Shown here one piece after another: positions 35,659-47,500 of a DNA stretch of 64,000 nucleotides. Origin of the DNA: Trema orientale (taxonomy: Eukaryota; Streptophyta; Magnoliopsida; Rosales; Cannabaceae); the NCBI GenBank assembly GCA_002914845.1, contig JXTC01000061.1, positions 360,704-424,703 on the forward strand, in the 5' to 3' direction. Position 1 is the first letter of the stretch, and every line of letters begins with the position of its first letter. The position numbers were made by a program, and so were the translations under genes. Below the pieces are notes generated by a model that worked only from the letters and a program-made list of their open reading frames with translations, searched no databases and was not told the origin of the DNA.

Positions 35659-37826
35659 GGTTTAATTGTGTGTGTTTGATGGTATTGATTAAATCTATGA
35701 GTTTTTTTGGTTAAGAGAAAATTTGTGAGTTGAGTTGGAGAAAATAAGAATGTGGGTGGGAAAATATTTGGCTTTCTGAACAAAAGAAATGGGATCACTA
35801 TAGCTATATAAGGTTAGCTTAACATTGCCTGCTCTATTTTATTTATGGACATCAATTTTGTCAACTAACATGTTTTCTGTTAATATACGCTTTGTCATTT
35901 AATTGTGTTATATATTTGCTTTTGCCTGATTTTGTTTGGGTTTCCGTTTCGAAGTCTCCAATCGGCATATGATATATGCCCTTGTCACTATCTTAAAGAA
36001 TATTATTAACGCATTTCATTTGACTTCAAAAAAGAAAAGAAAAGAAAAAAACTAAAATTCTTTTTTTTTTTTTTTGTTCTAATCTAAAAGCAAATAAAAT
36101 GTGAAAATAAAAAACTCTAAGCCAAGTATTAAAATAGATGCTGGAGTAATGCAAAATAAAATAAAAAAAGATGTTGGAGCCAGTAATTTATTTCATTAAT
36201 TTCTCTGCTTTATCAATACTATTGAAGGATGTTTAAGATTAAACCCTTGCTAATCACTAATAATTACAAGAGTAACAAACGAACAAACAAAAAGAGGAAT
36301 GATGGAGGAACTAAAACAAAAATATATCTATATAGTACAGACAAAAAATTGTAATAGTTCATTCTTAATGCGAATCACATACACTGTCATTACATGTTCT
36401 CACTATAATTAATTTTTTCTTCAAAAAAAAAAAAAAAAAGAATGATTTCATATGGAACTCATCCCCTTATATCCTCTACAAAGTAGGAAAATTAAAGTTA
36501 TCTAATCCATGTGAGAAATACCTAATATACTATCGAAGAACTTAGTCTTGGAAAGTCTCCACCTCTCCCCCATCCACCCTACGTTTAAAAGAACGTACAA
36601 TACAACTTGATTATACTCTGCACAACCCAACCCAACCCAATGAAGGCATCAAAATTAAAAGAGTGGTAAAATCCATTCTCTCACCTAATTGATTGTTGAG
36701 CATATTTCCCTAAAGCCACTCAAATAGTGATACACTTGTAAATATCTAATGACTGCCATCTTCTAATGAAGCAAGAACAAAGTGATCATAAAAATAAGCC
36801 GTCATATTTCCTGAAAATCCTAATCTTACCTACTTGCTTTTTCTTCTCTTTTGTGTTCTTTCCCTACTAATAAAAACCAACTGCCAAGACCAATAGACTG
36901 CCCCATTTTTCTTTGGAGAATCGCAAACAGGTACCACATTAAGAGCTCAAGTTAACAAATTTCAGTGCTTTCCTTCTGGATCAGCACAGATTAGCTCACC
37001 TGCTGAATCAAAAGGGTTTAGAAGGAGTCTGATTCAAGGACACGTGACTCACATGTTGAGTCGTGGATGAAAAACCACACCAACATTGATCGTCTAATTA
37101 TTCTTGTTCTCACCATTCATTTATAAAGCCAGCAACCAAAAACTGTGCAGTATATCACCACTACTTACCAATACAAAAAACTCACTCCTAATGTTGATAA
37201 TAAATATATGTATATATTGTAAGAATTTTCTGGTCCATATTTTATATTTAAGATATATCATTTATTTTAGGAATATCAAAATTATGGTATAATAAATATA
37301 CTAAATACTAAATGTTAATTAGTCAAATATTGAAAATTAGTAAGTTTCTCGATAATTAAACACTTCGATGAAAAGTGTGTAAATGACAATGACGTATTCA
37401 GGAAACTGGACATATCTTTACCTATAAAAGAGTATCAAAACTCATTAGATTAATACGTACTAAAAAAATTAAGAGAGGCTAAGAGAGAAAAATACAGTTT
37501 CTAAAACTAGAGAATTTCCAGTGATTATTATCTGACTTATTAAAAATTTTGTTATGGAACTAGGTATGTAATTTTTCTCTAATTATTGTTATTGTGAAAA
37601 TCATAAAGTTTCAAGATCTTGATATTGTTGATGATGCAAACTAGGATTTTGCGTGTATATATATATATATGTGAAAACAGAGAAAAATCAACCAAAGATG
37701 CATTACATATAAACTTAGAAATGCAATGTCAACTAAGCGAAGTTTTGAGAGGAAATTTTATCCAAGAATGCACAAGAACAATTTCACGTTTAAAGAGTTC
37801 ATAATTAGAAATCTCGTGACAGTACA
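35659..37826. other. Intergenic DNA between the pseudogene and copy 6
   Basis: A TATATAG string (35814-35821, minus strand) lies 155 bp upstream of the pseudogene start. A related AGCTATAAGGTCAGCTTAAC stretch lies upstream of copy 6, showing that the promoters were duplicated together. The remainder is AT-rich with A/T runs and no gene. Confidence 0.5.
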
Positions 37827-37935
37827 TAGACCCATTAATTTTGTAATTACATTTATTAATATAATATTCAAACCTCATCAGTAAATAGACCCATTAATTT
37901 TTGTGATTACATTTATTAATATAATATTCAAGTAG
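37827..37935. repeat. 59-bp tandem duplication in the 3' flank of copy 6
   Basis: TAGACCCATTAATTTTGT at 37827 recurs as TAGACCCATTAATTTTTGT at 37886. Both continue GATTACATTTATTAATATAA-like and ATATTCAA. The second unit ends a few bases before the stop codon region of copy 6, so the repeat lies in its probable 3' UTR. Confidence 0.85.
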
Positions 37936-37938
37936 TTC

Positions 37939-39922
37939 CTACTCATAAAGTGAAGGATCAGATAATCTCGGAGTTGGGATGGCAACTAGAGGTGTCTTCT
38001 TTTTTAGCATAATCCCAAACTTCTCTGAAAGGTCCATCTTCTCTCCATGAGGCAATTCCCAGTTAAAAGAGTGCAAAAGGGTAGCCAGAGAATACATCAC
38101 CATTCTCTCCGCCATCGCTATCCCTGCGCAGTTTCTTCTGCCGGACCCAAATGGGAAGTACTTTAAGTCACTCCCACTGAAGTCCCATTTGGGACCGTCC
38201 TCCAAGAATCTCTCTGGTTCGAACTTCAAGGGGTTATCCCAGTTAGAAGGGTCTCTATGAATAGCCCAAACGTTAACAAAAACCCCTGACCCTTTGGGGA
38301 CAGAGTACCCTCCCACGACGCAAGTTTGACTTGGGCAATGTGGGACTAAAAGTGGCACTGTTGGATGCAAACGCAGCGCTTCTTTCATCACGGCTTGTAA
38401 ATATGGTAATTTGGGAATGTGGGATTCCTCTACTATGTTGTCTTTTCCAACTATGGCTTCTAACTCGTTCTGGGCTTTCTTCATTATATTTGGTTGGTTT
38501 ATGATTTCTGCCATGGCAAACTCGATTGCGTTGGAGGATGTATCACTCCCTCCCACTACCATATCCTGTCCAATACACACAAATTCACCAGAATCTATTA
38601 ATAACATGGGGTAACACTAACATTTAACAGGCAACTTTATTTATCGATTTATCCCAAAAACAGGGCAATAGTAACAAAACTATAGGATTAATCATTTGTC
38701 TTTGGTTCCTAAAGTCTAGAATTCGTCTGGTTGTTTAGTCATTCAATTATTGAAATTGTTTTCTGCTAATTCAACTACTATTCCATTAAAAATCTGTTAC
38801 ATTTAAGGGCACATTAATAATTTCATAAAAGAATTAATGTTATTGATAGTCTAACCTAAAAATAATGTTTCATTTTGGTCATTTTCTATTAAATATTTAA
38901 CACATAATGTTATTAAAAGGCCTAACAGACAACGCTTTTTATTATTTCTTGTTTGCTAAAATTCTCACCAAAAAAAAAAAGAAAAATTCCTAAAACAAGC
39001 GTACCAAGAGCAAGGCTTTGACATGGGCTATGGTCAAAGGGGTCTTGGAATCACCTTCATCTTTCAATCTCAACAAAAACTGCAAGAAATCCTTTTTACC
39101 ATTCCCACCCTCTTCCTCAATCTTCATCCGTTGACCAATCATCCTCTCAAAAATCTGATCAAACCTCATGGTCAACCCGTTATGCTTCGACGCCATCCCC
39201 TGAAAGTCAAACCGGGCCAGACCCGGAAAGAAGTCCGAGATATTGGGCTTGCCCAGAAGCTCCGTAATCTGTGAGGCCACTTCCCTGAACTCGGCGCCCA
39301 CGCTGGCCCCCTCGTCCCCCTCCACCGTGCCACCCCAGAGCATGTTCGTAATCACGTTGTGTGCGCTCAAGAACACTTGCTCACCCACGTCAACGGACGA
39401 CCCGACCCGATTGAATATTTGACCCACGGTTCGGCGGACCTCGCGGCGGCGGAGGGAGTAGACGGAGTCCAGCGTGGCGTTGCTAAGCATCTTCAGAACG
39501 CATACTTTCCTCAACATCCGCCACTCTGGGCCGTACGGGGTCCACACGATGTCGTTGCGGACGTAGCCAGAGTTTAGGACCGCGTTGGGCACGTCGCGGT
39601 TGGCGAAAACGACGTCGTTTTCTTTGAGCACTTCGCGGGCCAAAGCTGGGGAGGGCACGACGATCCGAAGCTTGATACCCAGCCGGAGTTTGAAGATTGG
39701 GCCGTAGGTATGGGCCAGGCCTGCGAAGTAGGAGTGAAGCTCTGGATCGAGACCCAGAAGGTTGCCCACCAAAGGTAGGCCTCGTGGGCCTGGTGGCAAT
39801 GGTTTGGTTCGACGGTTGTCGGCTTTGAAGCACAGCCATGCATAAGAAAGAATGAGGACGAATATTATGGAAGAGAGAGTGAAGAACAAGCTTGTAGAGT
39901 TGTATATCGAAGTGCTTATCAT
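37939..39922 (-). CDS. CYP706: Cytochrome P450, CYP706 family, copy 6 (two exons)
   Basis: Exon 1 is 39005-39922 (306 codons) and exon 2 is 37939-38565. The 439-bp intron is TTG|GTACGC...ACAG|GAT, phase 0, giving 514 aa. Features are a membrane anchor (about 12-32), LPPGP hinge (42-46), the C-helix in GPEWRMLRK, I-helix GGSDTSS (311-317), ExxR (368-371), FEPERF and heme loop PFGSGRRNCAG with Cys452. The distal block uses GSDTS where copies 1 and 2 use GTDTT. Both keep the acid-alcohol pair needed for oxygen activation. It is nearly the same as copy 7 in exon 2. The intron has a repeat remnant shared with copy 7. Substrate unknown. Confidence 0.93.
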
Positions 39923-40932
39923 GGTGTTTTAAAGATAAGTAAAAGAAGATGTGGGTTGAATTTGAGAAAATAACAAAATATGTAGGAGAATTTGGAGTGA
40001 GTTGTGATAGCTATAAGGTCAGCTTAACTTCAAATTATAATCAAGGCAAAATTAAGCTCATTGCCTTCTCTACGGCTAGATTTTTTTTTTTCTTTTTTTT
40101 AATGTATATCGATTTTGTCTACTAACATATTTTCTTTTAATATAGGCTTTGTAATTAATGTTGTTATTTCAAAACGATGACGAAACTCATTTAAAAAAAT
40201 AAAAAAATAAAAATAAAAAACCATGACGAAACCACGAAAAGGACATAAACCGTAAACATTTGGTCTTAAACTAAACAATACAAAGCCTACAGGACAAACA
40301 TGCAAAGGGAAGGAATCAGGATTGGAAGAGATGCTTTTCGGTATGCAAGTGGATTGGAGATTGGACTAGGCTCTACATTAGCAAGCTATGACTTGAGCGA
40401 TTGCGTCAATAGGACACACACACTATAGAGAAATAGAATTAGTGACCTAGTAATGTAGGATAGACGCAATCAGTCCTCCCAATAGATGTACGTGGCTCGA
40501 TCATACGATCTACATCCACCGGCAGAGGCAGTCACTCTTATTTTATCGCCTTTTTTAGTCTTTGCTGAATTTCACTTGCAAATGTCTCCAACCCTCAAGA
40601 TGTCTCAAGAGAAAACATAATATTAGTAAAAGCCTCACAAGATTGTCTCTCATACAGAACACTCACTAGGCAATTTAGTGACTAACTCATCACAATTCAC
40701 TCTTATATAATTTTTTTCAATGTTTACATATCAACCAGAGATGCAATATTTCATATAAACTAGATAGTGCACATAAACTATGGCGCGGTTTTATGGGCAA
40801 ATTCTATTCAAGAATGCACAAGAGGAATCTTACGTATAATGAGTTCACAATTAGAACCTTAATTACTTGTACATAGAACCCATTAACCTTGCAGTTAAAT
40901 ACATCTATAAACTAATATTCAACTCAACTAGT
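39923..40932. other. Intergenic DNA with probable retroelement relic
   Basis: 40440-40560 contains ACGTGGCTCGATCATACGAT followed by CTACATCCACCGG. This resembles the ACGTGGTTCGG...CTACGTCCAC string common in plant retroelement LTRs. No boundaries were found. The promoter of copy 6 lies at the left edge. Confidence 0.4.
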
Positions 40933-43087
40933 CTAATCATAAAGTGATGGATCAGATAACCTTGGAGTAGGAATGGCAACAAGAGGTGTCTTCTTTTTAA
41001 GCACAATCCCAAACTTCTCTGAAAGATCCATATTCTCTCCATGAGGCAATTCCCAGTTAAAAGAGTGCAAAAGGGTAGCCAGAGAATACATCACCATCCT
41101 CTCCGCCATAGCTATCCCTGCGCAGTTTCTTCTACCAGACCCAAATGGGAAGTACTTTAAGTCACTCCCACTAAAGTCCCATTTAGGACTGTCCTCCAAG
41201 AATCTCTCTGGTTTGAACTTCAAGGGGTCATCCCAGTTAGAAGGATCTCTATGAATAGCCCAAACATTAACAAAAACCCCCGACCCTTTGGGGACAGAGT
41301 ACCCTCCCACAACGCAAGTTTGACTTGGGCAATGTGGGACTAGAAGTGGCAGTGTTGGATGCAAACGCAGCGCTTCTTTCATCACAGCTTGTAAATATGG
41401 TAATTTGAGAATGTGTGATTCCTCTACTATGTTGTCTTTTCCAACTACAGCATCTAACTCCTTCTGGGCTTTCTTCATTGTCTCTGGTTGGTTTATGATT
41501 TCTGCCATGGCAAACTCGATTGCGTTGGAGGATGTATCACTCCCCCCTACTACCATATCCTGTCCAAATTCACACAAATCAATTTACCAGAATTTATTAA
41601 TAAAATCGAGTACTACCAACTTTTAATAACAAGCATTACGTACCAATTTTAGCCCAAAAAGAGGGAGAAATAGTAAGAAAAATGAAGGATTAATCATTAA
41701 AACTGCTGAAAATCTTATTGTGGTCGCTAAAGTCTCAAATTTATCCGTTTGGTTCTTAAACTATTGTAATTGTTTTCCTGTGAGTCCTTGAAGTCGTGTT
41801 CGCAAAAATCTTGTAAATTTAAGGCCACGTCAATTAGTCCTGGTCTTTAAACTTTGAAAAAGAATTTCTGCTAGTCTTTCTATTTTTTTGTTAAATATTT
41901 AATCAATGAGAAACTCCACTAAATATGTTCATAACACCCAAAATTTGACAAATAGTTCTCCCTTCATGTTTCTCAGCAAAATTTACTTTTTATGGATGTG
42001 GAAAGACAAAAATGCCCCTAATGATTTCATGATTATTGTGCACACATTATGAGTGCTTTGGACCAAAAAGTACATATATTAAACGAGACTTTTTTTTTTT
42101 CAATTTTAATAATTTAAAGACCAAGAATGTAAAGTAATCTTCCAATAAACGTACCGAGAGCAAGGCTTTGACGTGGATAATGGTCAAAGGAGTCTTGGAA
42201 TCACCTTCATCTTTCAATCTCAACAAAAACTGCAAGAAATCCTTTTTACCATTCCCACCCTCTTCCTCAATCTTCATCCGTTGGCTAATCAACCTCTCAA
42301 AAATCTGGTCAAACCTCCGGATCAACCCTCTGTTCTTCTTCATTATCCCCTGAAAGTCAAACCTGGCCAGGCCCGGAAAGTAGTCCGAGAGATTGGGCTT
42401 GCCCAGAAGGTCCGTAATCTGCGAGACCACCTCCCTAAACTCCGCGCCAACGCTGGCCCCCTCGTCCCCCTCCACCGTGCCACCCCAGAGCATGTTCGTG
42501 ATCACGTTGAGTATGCTCAAGAACACTTGCTCACCCACGTCGACGGGCGACCCGACCAGACCGAATACCTGACCCACGGTTCGGCGGACCTCGCGGCGGC
42601 GGAGGGAGTAGACGGAGTCCAGCGTGGCGTTGCTAAGCATCTTCAGGACGCAGACTTTCCTCAACATCCGCCACTCCGGGCCGTACGGGGTCCACACGAT
42701 GTCGGCGACGCCGTGGGCCGAGTTTCGGACCACGTAAGGGACGTCGCGGTTGGCGAAAACGACGTCGTTTTCTTTGAGGACTTCTCGGGCTAGTGAAGGG
42801 GAGGTCACGATGATCCCGAGCTTGCTGCCTAGCTGGAGCTTTAGTATGGGGCCGTGTGTTTGGGCCAGGGTGGCGAAGTAGGAGTGGAGCTCTGGATCAA
42901 GGCCCAGAAGGTTGCCCACCAAAGGTAGGCCTCGTGGGCCCGGTGGCAACGGTGGGGTTCCTCCAAGGTTCCTGGTCTTGGACTTGAGGTATGTCCATGC
43001 AGACCAAGTTAGGACCAAGATGGCAGAGAGTGTGTAAAACAGGGTTGTAGAGTCGTAAAAGCTGTGTGTCAAAGGGGTTGTTGACAT
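40933..43087 (-). CDS. CYP706: Cytochrome P450, CYP706 family, copy 7 (two exons)
   Basis: Exon 1 is 42155-43087 (311 codons) and exon 2 is 40933-41559. The 595-bp intron is TCG|GTACGT...ACAG|GAT, phase 0, giving 519 aa. Features are a membrane anchor (about 14-34), PPGP (48-51), GPEWRMLRK C-helix, GGSDTSS I-helix (316-322), ExxR (373-376), FKPERF and heme loop PFGSGRRNCAG with Cys457. The last codon of exon 1 is Ser where sisters have Leu or Met. The exon 2 protein differs from copy 6 at only a few positions, so this is the most recent duplicate pair, together with the 34-kb pseudogene. ER-bound mono-oxygenase by family; substrate unknown. Confidence 0.93.
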
Positions 43088-43970
43088 GGTGTGTCTGGGA
43101 TGAGAAAATATGAAAAAATAGGTAGGAGTTGGTATGGATGGAGTAGTGGGAAATTACTATGTAACTATCATCATACAATGTCATTATAGTGTCATTATTG
43201 CTCGACTTGAAATCAAGACAAGGTTCATGCACTGCTCTACCGCTAGAATTTTCTCGAAAGGAATCTTTCTGTTTCGTCCACTAACATATTCTGGTGAGCA
43301 TCGTTGGGAGTACTTTATGTATACTTTTTTGTTATTTAGTTGTGTCACATATGTGATTTGCTTTTAGCCTGTTTTTGTTTTTGGTATCAGACTTGGTAAT
43401 CTCCGATCGGCATGTTATGCCCTTGTCACTGTCTGAAACACATTATTAAACATTTGACTAATGTTAACTCTTTTTCCGAAAATGAATGACAATGGCGACA
43501 AAAATTTTATTTTATTTTTTTGTTGAAGCAGTCCATTGTGTAAAACATTTGATTAAAATCCTGTACAGTACTTGTGAGTGTGTTATCTGATATTATATTA
43601 TAGTTCTGTTAATGTGTGAATGTCATGCTTGACATGATTTTCCGTTTTTTTTCCCCCCTAGGTTGAGAAGAATAATTATTTAGACAACAAAATATCATAT
43701 TTAAACCATGACAACACCAAGAAAGAGTGTTAAACTGGTTTGAAATCTTCCTATTAGACAATACAAAACAAAACACATAGGACGTAAGGAGGCCAAAGTG
43801 AAGGCATCAGGACAGTCTAGGTATCCAACTAACCTGCACTAATGCCTTTTATTTGTACATGTCTAGGTCTACATCTTAATTTGTCTGCTCACCCGCTTTG
43901 TAAGTGAGCCTTTTGCTCAAGTTTCTGGTCTTATGAACCATTGCCAGGGAGCCAGACTTTAATTTAGCCA
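43088..43970. other. Upstream region of copy 7 and intergenic DNA
   Basis: No coding frame is supported. The stretch should include the promoter of copy 7, but I found no convincing TATA box near its start. Confidence 0.45.
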
Positions 43971-44294
43971 ACAATTTTTTTGATAACGAAAAGGGGAGGA
44001 GGGGGCGACCAGCGTGGCAATCCTCCTTGGGCGTGACCATAGGAGCTCCAACCCCGCTCAAGAATGTTCCCCAAGACCCTATCGGCTGGGTCGCCACCAC
44101 CGGACGGTGGAGTGACTCACCTGAACCCCAACCGAGCAACTAGTGGTAACGGCACCCGGGGGTAGAAGACCGAGCATGGGCTAGCGGGTAGGTACCTTCA
44201 CATTTAAGACCCCCCGAAGGGGGTCACCCAGTTCAAACCCGGGACCTCATGCCCCCAGGAAACAACGACCACCACTAGGCCACTCACTCGGTGG
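43971..44294 (-). mobile_element. tRNA-derived SINE, about 324 bp
   Basis: On the minus strand it starts near 44294 with an A-box-like TGGCCTAGTGG (44272-44282) and a B-box-like GGGTTTGAAC (44231-44240) about 30 bases on. It has a GC-rich body and a 3' end TTATCAAAAAAA. It is flanked by TTTAGCCAACAA (43963-43974) and TTTAGCCATGAA (44295-44306), an imperfect target duplication sharing TTTAGCCA, with the A-tail next to the left copy. Any open frames across it are incidental. Confidence 0.8.
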
Positions 44295-44575
44295 TTTAGC
44301 CATGAACTGAAAAAAGGAGATAACAACTTAAAAATAATTGTTGATACAAATATCAAAGCAGAGAAACATCAACCATCCATAGATAAACATTACCAATAAA
44401 CTTGGGAGTGCACGTTCTATAGCCTGCAAATTATACTAAAGAATGCATAAGAGGATGTCAAGTTTAGAGTTCAAAATTAGAACCTCAAGACAGTATATTG
44501 TATCCATTAATGTCATGATTACATAATTATACAACTTTGAAGCAGGTAAAGATTACTTATAAATATTCAAGTAGT

Positions 44576-47500
44576 CTACTCATAAAGCGATGGATCAGAT
44601 AGCCTAGGTGTAGGAATGGCAACGAGAGGTATCTTCTTCTTCAGCACAATCCCAAACTTTTCCGAAAGATCCATCTTCTCTCCATGAGGTAATTCCCAGT
44701 TAAAAGAATGCAAAAGGGTAGCCAGAGAATACATCACCATCCTCTCAGCCATGGCTATCCCTGCACATATTCTTTTACCAGACCCAAATGGGAAATAGTT
44801 AAAGTCACTTCCATAAAAGTCCCATTTACTGTCGTTAAAGAATCTCTCTGGATCAAACTTCAAGGGATTTTCCCATATGGAAGGGTCTCGTTGTGTAGCC
44901 CAAACGTTGACGAAAATCCGAGAGCCTTTCGGGATGGTGTAGCCTCCCACAATGCAAGTTTCACTTGGGCAATGAGGGACTAATAGTGGTAGAACTGGGT
45001 GCAACCTCAGAGTTTCTTTCATCACAGCTTGTAAGTAAGGTAGCTTGTGAATGTGAGACTCCTCTATTATGTTGTCTTTGCCAATTACAGCTTCCAACTC
45101 TTGCTGGGCTTTCTTCAGAATCTCTGGTTGATTCATGATTTCAGCCATGGCAAACTCGATTGTGTTTGAGGATGTGTCACTCCCACCCACCACCATATCC
45201 TGTTCACGGATATTAACAAACAAAATCATGGAAATTGCTAATTTATGCACAGATCAGGAGTTCAAAGAGAGTCACATGTTTAGAAACTGAAACCAGTATT
45301 ACTAATACTAAATGTAAGCATTATTTTCCTCTGTTTCACCTTACAGCAACACAACCACTACATAACAATGTAACAAACGTGATACATCATACATGCTTGT
45401 TGTCCAAAGAAATAGAGCCTAAAAATTGCTCAGTAGCACCGGCATAGTGGCATGGCATCCAACTTACCACGTCCAAAGTCATCCCAACTTTTCATCTTAA
45501 CTACAAGGTTAATTATTTGGGCAACTTACCCTCTGACTTTTGCCCAGTGTTATATTTTGTCCAAAGATAATTCACTTTAGTACATTTGGCTCCAAAATTG
45601 GCAAAAATTGTCTCACTTCATCCCAAAATTAGCTTATTGACCACTGGTTTTTTCTTTTTCCTTTTTTAATACATCTTTGTTTAATTTCTAAATATCCTTC
45701 ATTGTTTCCTTAAATTCAAGAACAATTGATGATTTTGGGCCAGTTTGGTAGAGCTGTAGACTTTAAGAAAAAAACTTTTCGCTGTGATGAAGGAAAAATT
45801 CATTGTAGCGTAAAGTAGCAGAGTGTTTGATAAACTATAATTTTAAAGTGTTGTAACTTAAAAAAACTGTATTAAAGTATTTGGTAAACTGTATGACTGA
45901 ATTGTTGTAAAAATATAAAATAACAAAAATAAACATCATTATGCAATTATACATATTTATAGAGAGAACTTATTAATATTGTTTACAATTATACATATTT
46001 TTACATACTAAAGATATTAATACTTTTTTAAAAAAAAATTTGATATGAAAATAAACTCAATTAGATTAGTTACTCAATTAAATTTATTTTATTTTATTTT
46101 AATTTATTTTATTTTCATCTGAATTTAAAATTTCAATAAAAAATCAATTTGGTTACTTTAAAATAATTAAGATAAAGAGTATTTTAGTCAATTATGATTT
46201 AAATATATTAATACTTTTAAAAAAAGTTGATATAAAAATAAATTCAATTAAATGTGTGGTATTTTTACTTTTAAGTTAGGATATTTTAGTCATTATGATT
46301 TATTTATTATGATTAATTTTTTATATTGGTTTTGACTGAGAGATTGGCTTTCGTTTTTTAATCATTCTCTTGGTTCCTTGGTTATTCCATTAGATATCCT
46401 TTCATCACTGTTTTATTCAGTGTCTTTGTTTTCCCAAGTCTTTTTGATCATGTTCTATAACTCTTTATATATTTGGCGATAATGATTATTAATTCTTTTA
46501 TCATATGAGGTAACATATTAATCATCCAAAAATTACTCTGCATATTGGTATTCGCTGGACTATGATGAGAGTTTTTTCAGTTTTGGAAACTACTGTTATT
46601 TTCTCAAATTTATATTCTATGTTGATAATTTTATCTTTCTTTACTCAATTATTTATTTAATCCTATCTTTTGAGTATTCTTTATTGGGAGGACTTACTGG
46701 ACTGTATAGATATACCTTATACGATTTTTTAGTCTTTTTTTTTAATAACTCAATTTTCAAAAGATAAAATCTTGAGGCTTTAAAAACAAAATTTATTTAG
46801 GAGAAAAATGTGCTTTTTCTTCTTTGTGATTTTATTCCATTTTTATAGATGATTTCTGATTTTATATATTCGTTTTTTCAATATTTGTTTTAAACTTCTT
46901 TTTTAAAATTGTTTTTCCTTTTTTATTGCCTTTATTCATTTGATAGTTTTGGGGCAATTCTACATTATTCTCCTATGATTTTATTTCCTTTATTTGATTA
47001 ATATAATATATATGACAGATTTTTATATATGCTGATAATGTTTCAAATGTTTATCTAATTGCTAGAAATATTTATTTTTTATGCCTAAAAAATAGTTTCT
47101 TAGGTAGTTAAATAAACATCTAAAATACGTTATCATATAAATTTGCCATATATTAATGATACTTTCATATCTCTAGCCAAATTTTGTATATATTTATATG
47201 TTTATCTAGATATGTTTTTCTCTATATATTATATATTTAAAATAGCAACAAAAAATCAATTATACTTGATTGGTAGACAATTTTGGTCTTTTTATTCGCA
47301 AAAGAAGCATGAAGATTTTATTCCGGAGGAATGTAAGGAAAGAAGAAAAAAAAAAGATTGTAATTGATTTTGCAATAAATTTGTTAAACAAATTTTATCG
47401 TTATTATGTACTGCATTCTATTATGTATATCATTTAATGTTTTGTATATTTAATTTGGAGGATTATGATTTTATAAGTAATTAAAATATTATACTGAAAA

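Noticed and set aside
43876-44139. 87-aa frame on the minus strand
   Set aside because: It lies almost wholly within the SINE and has no start context or family match.
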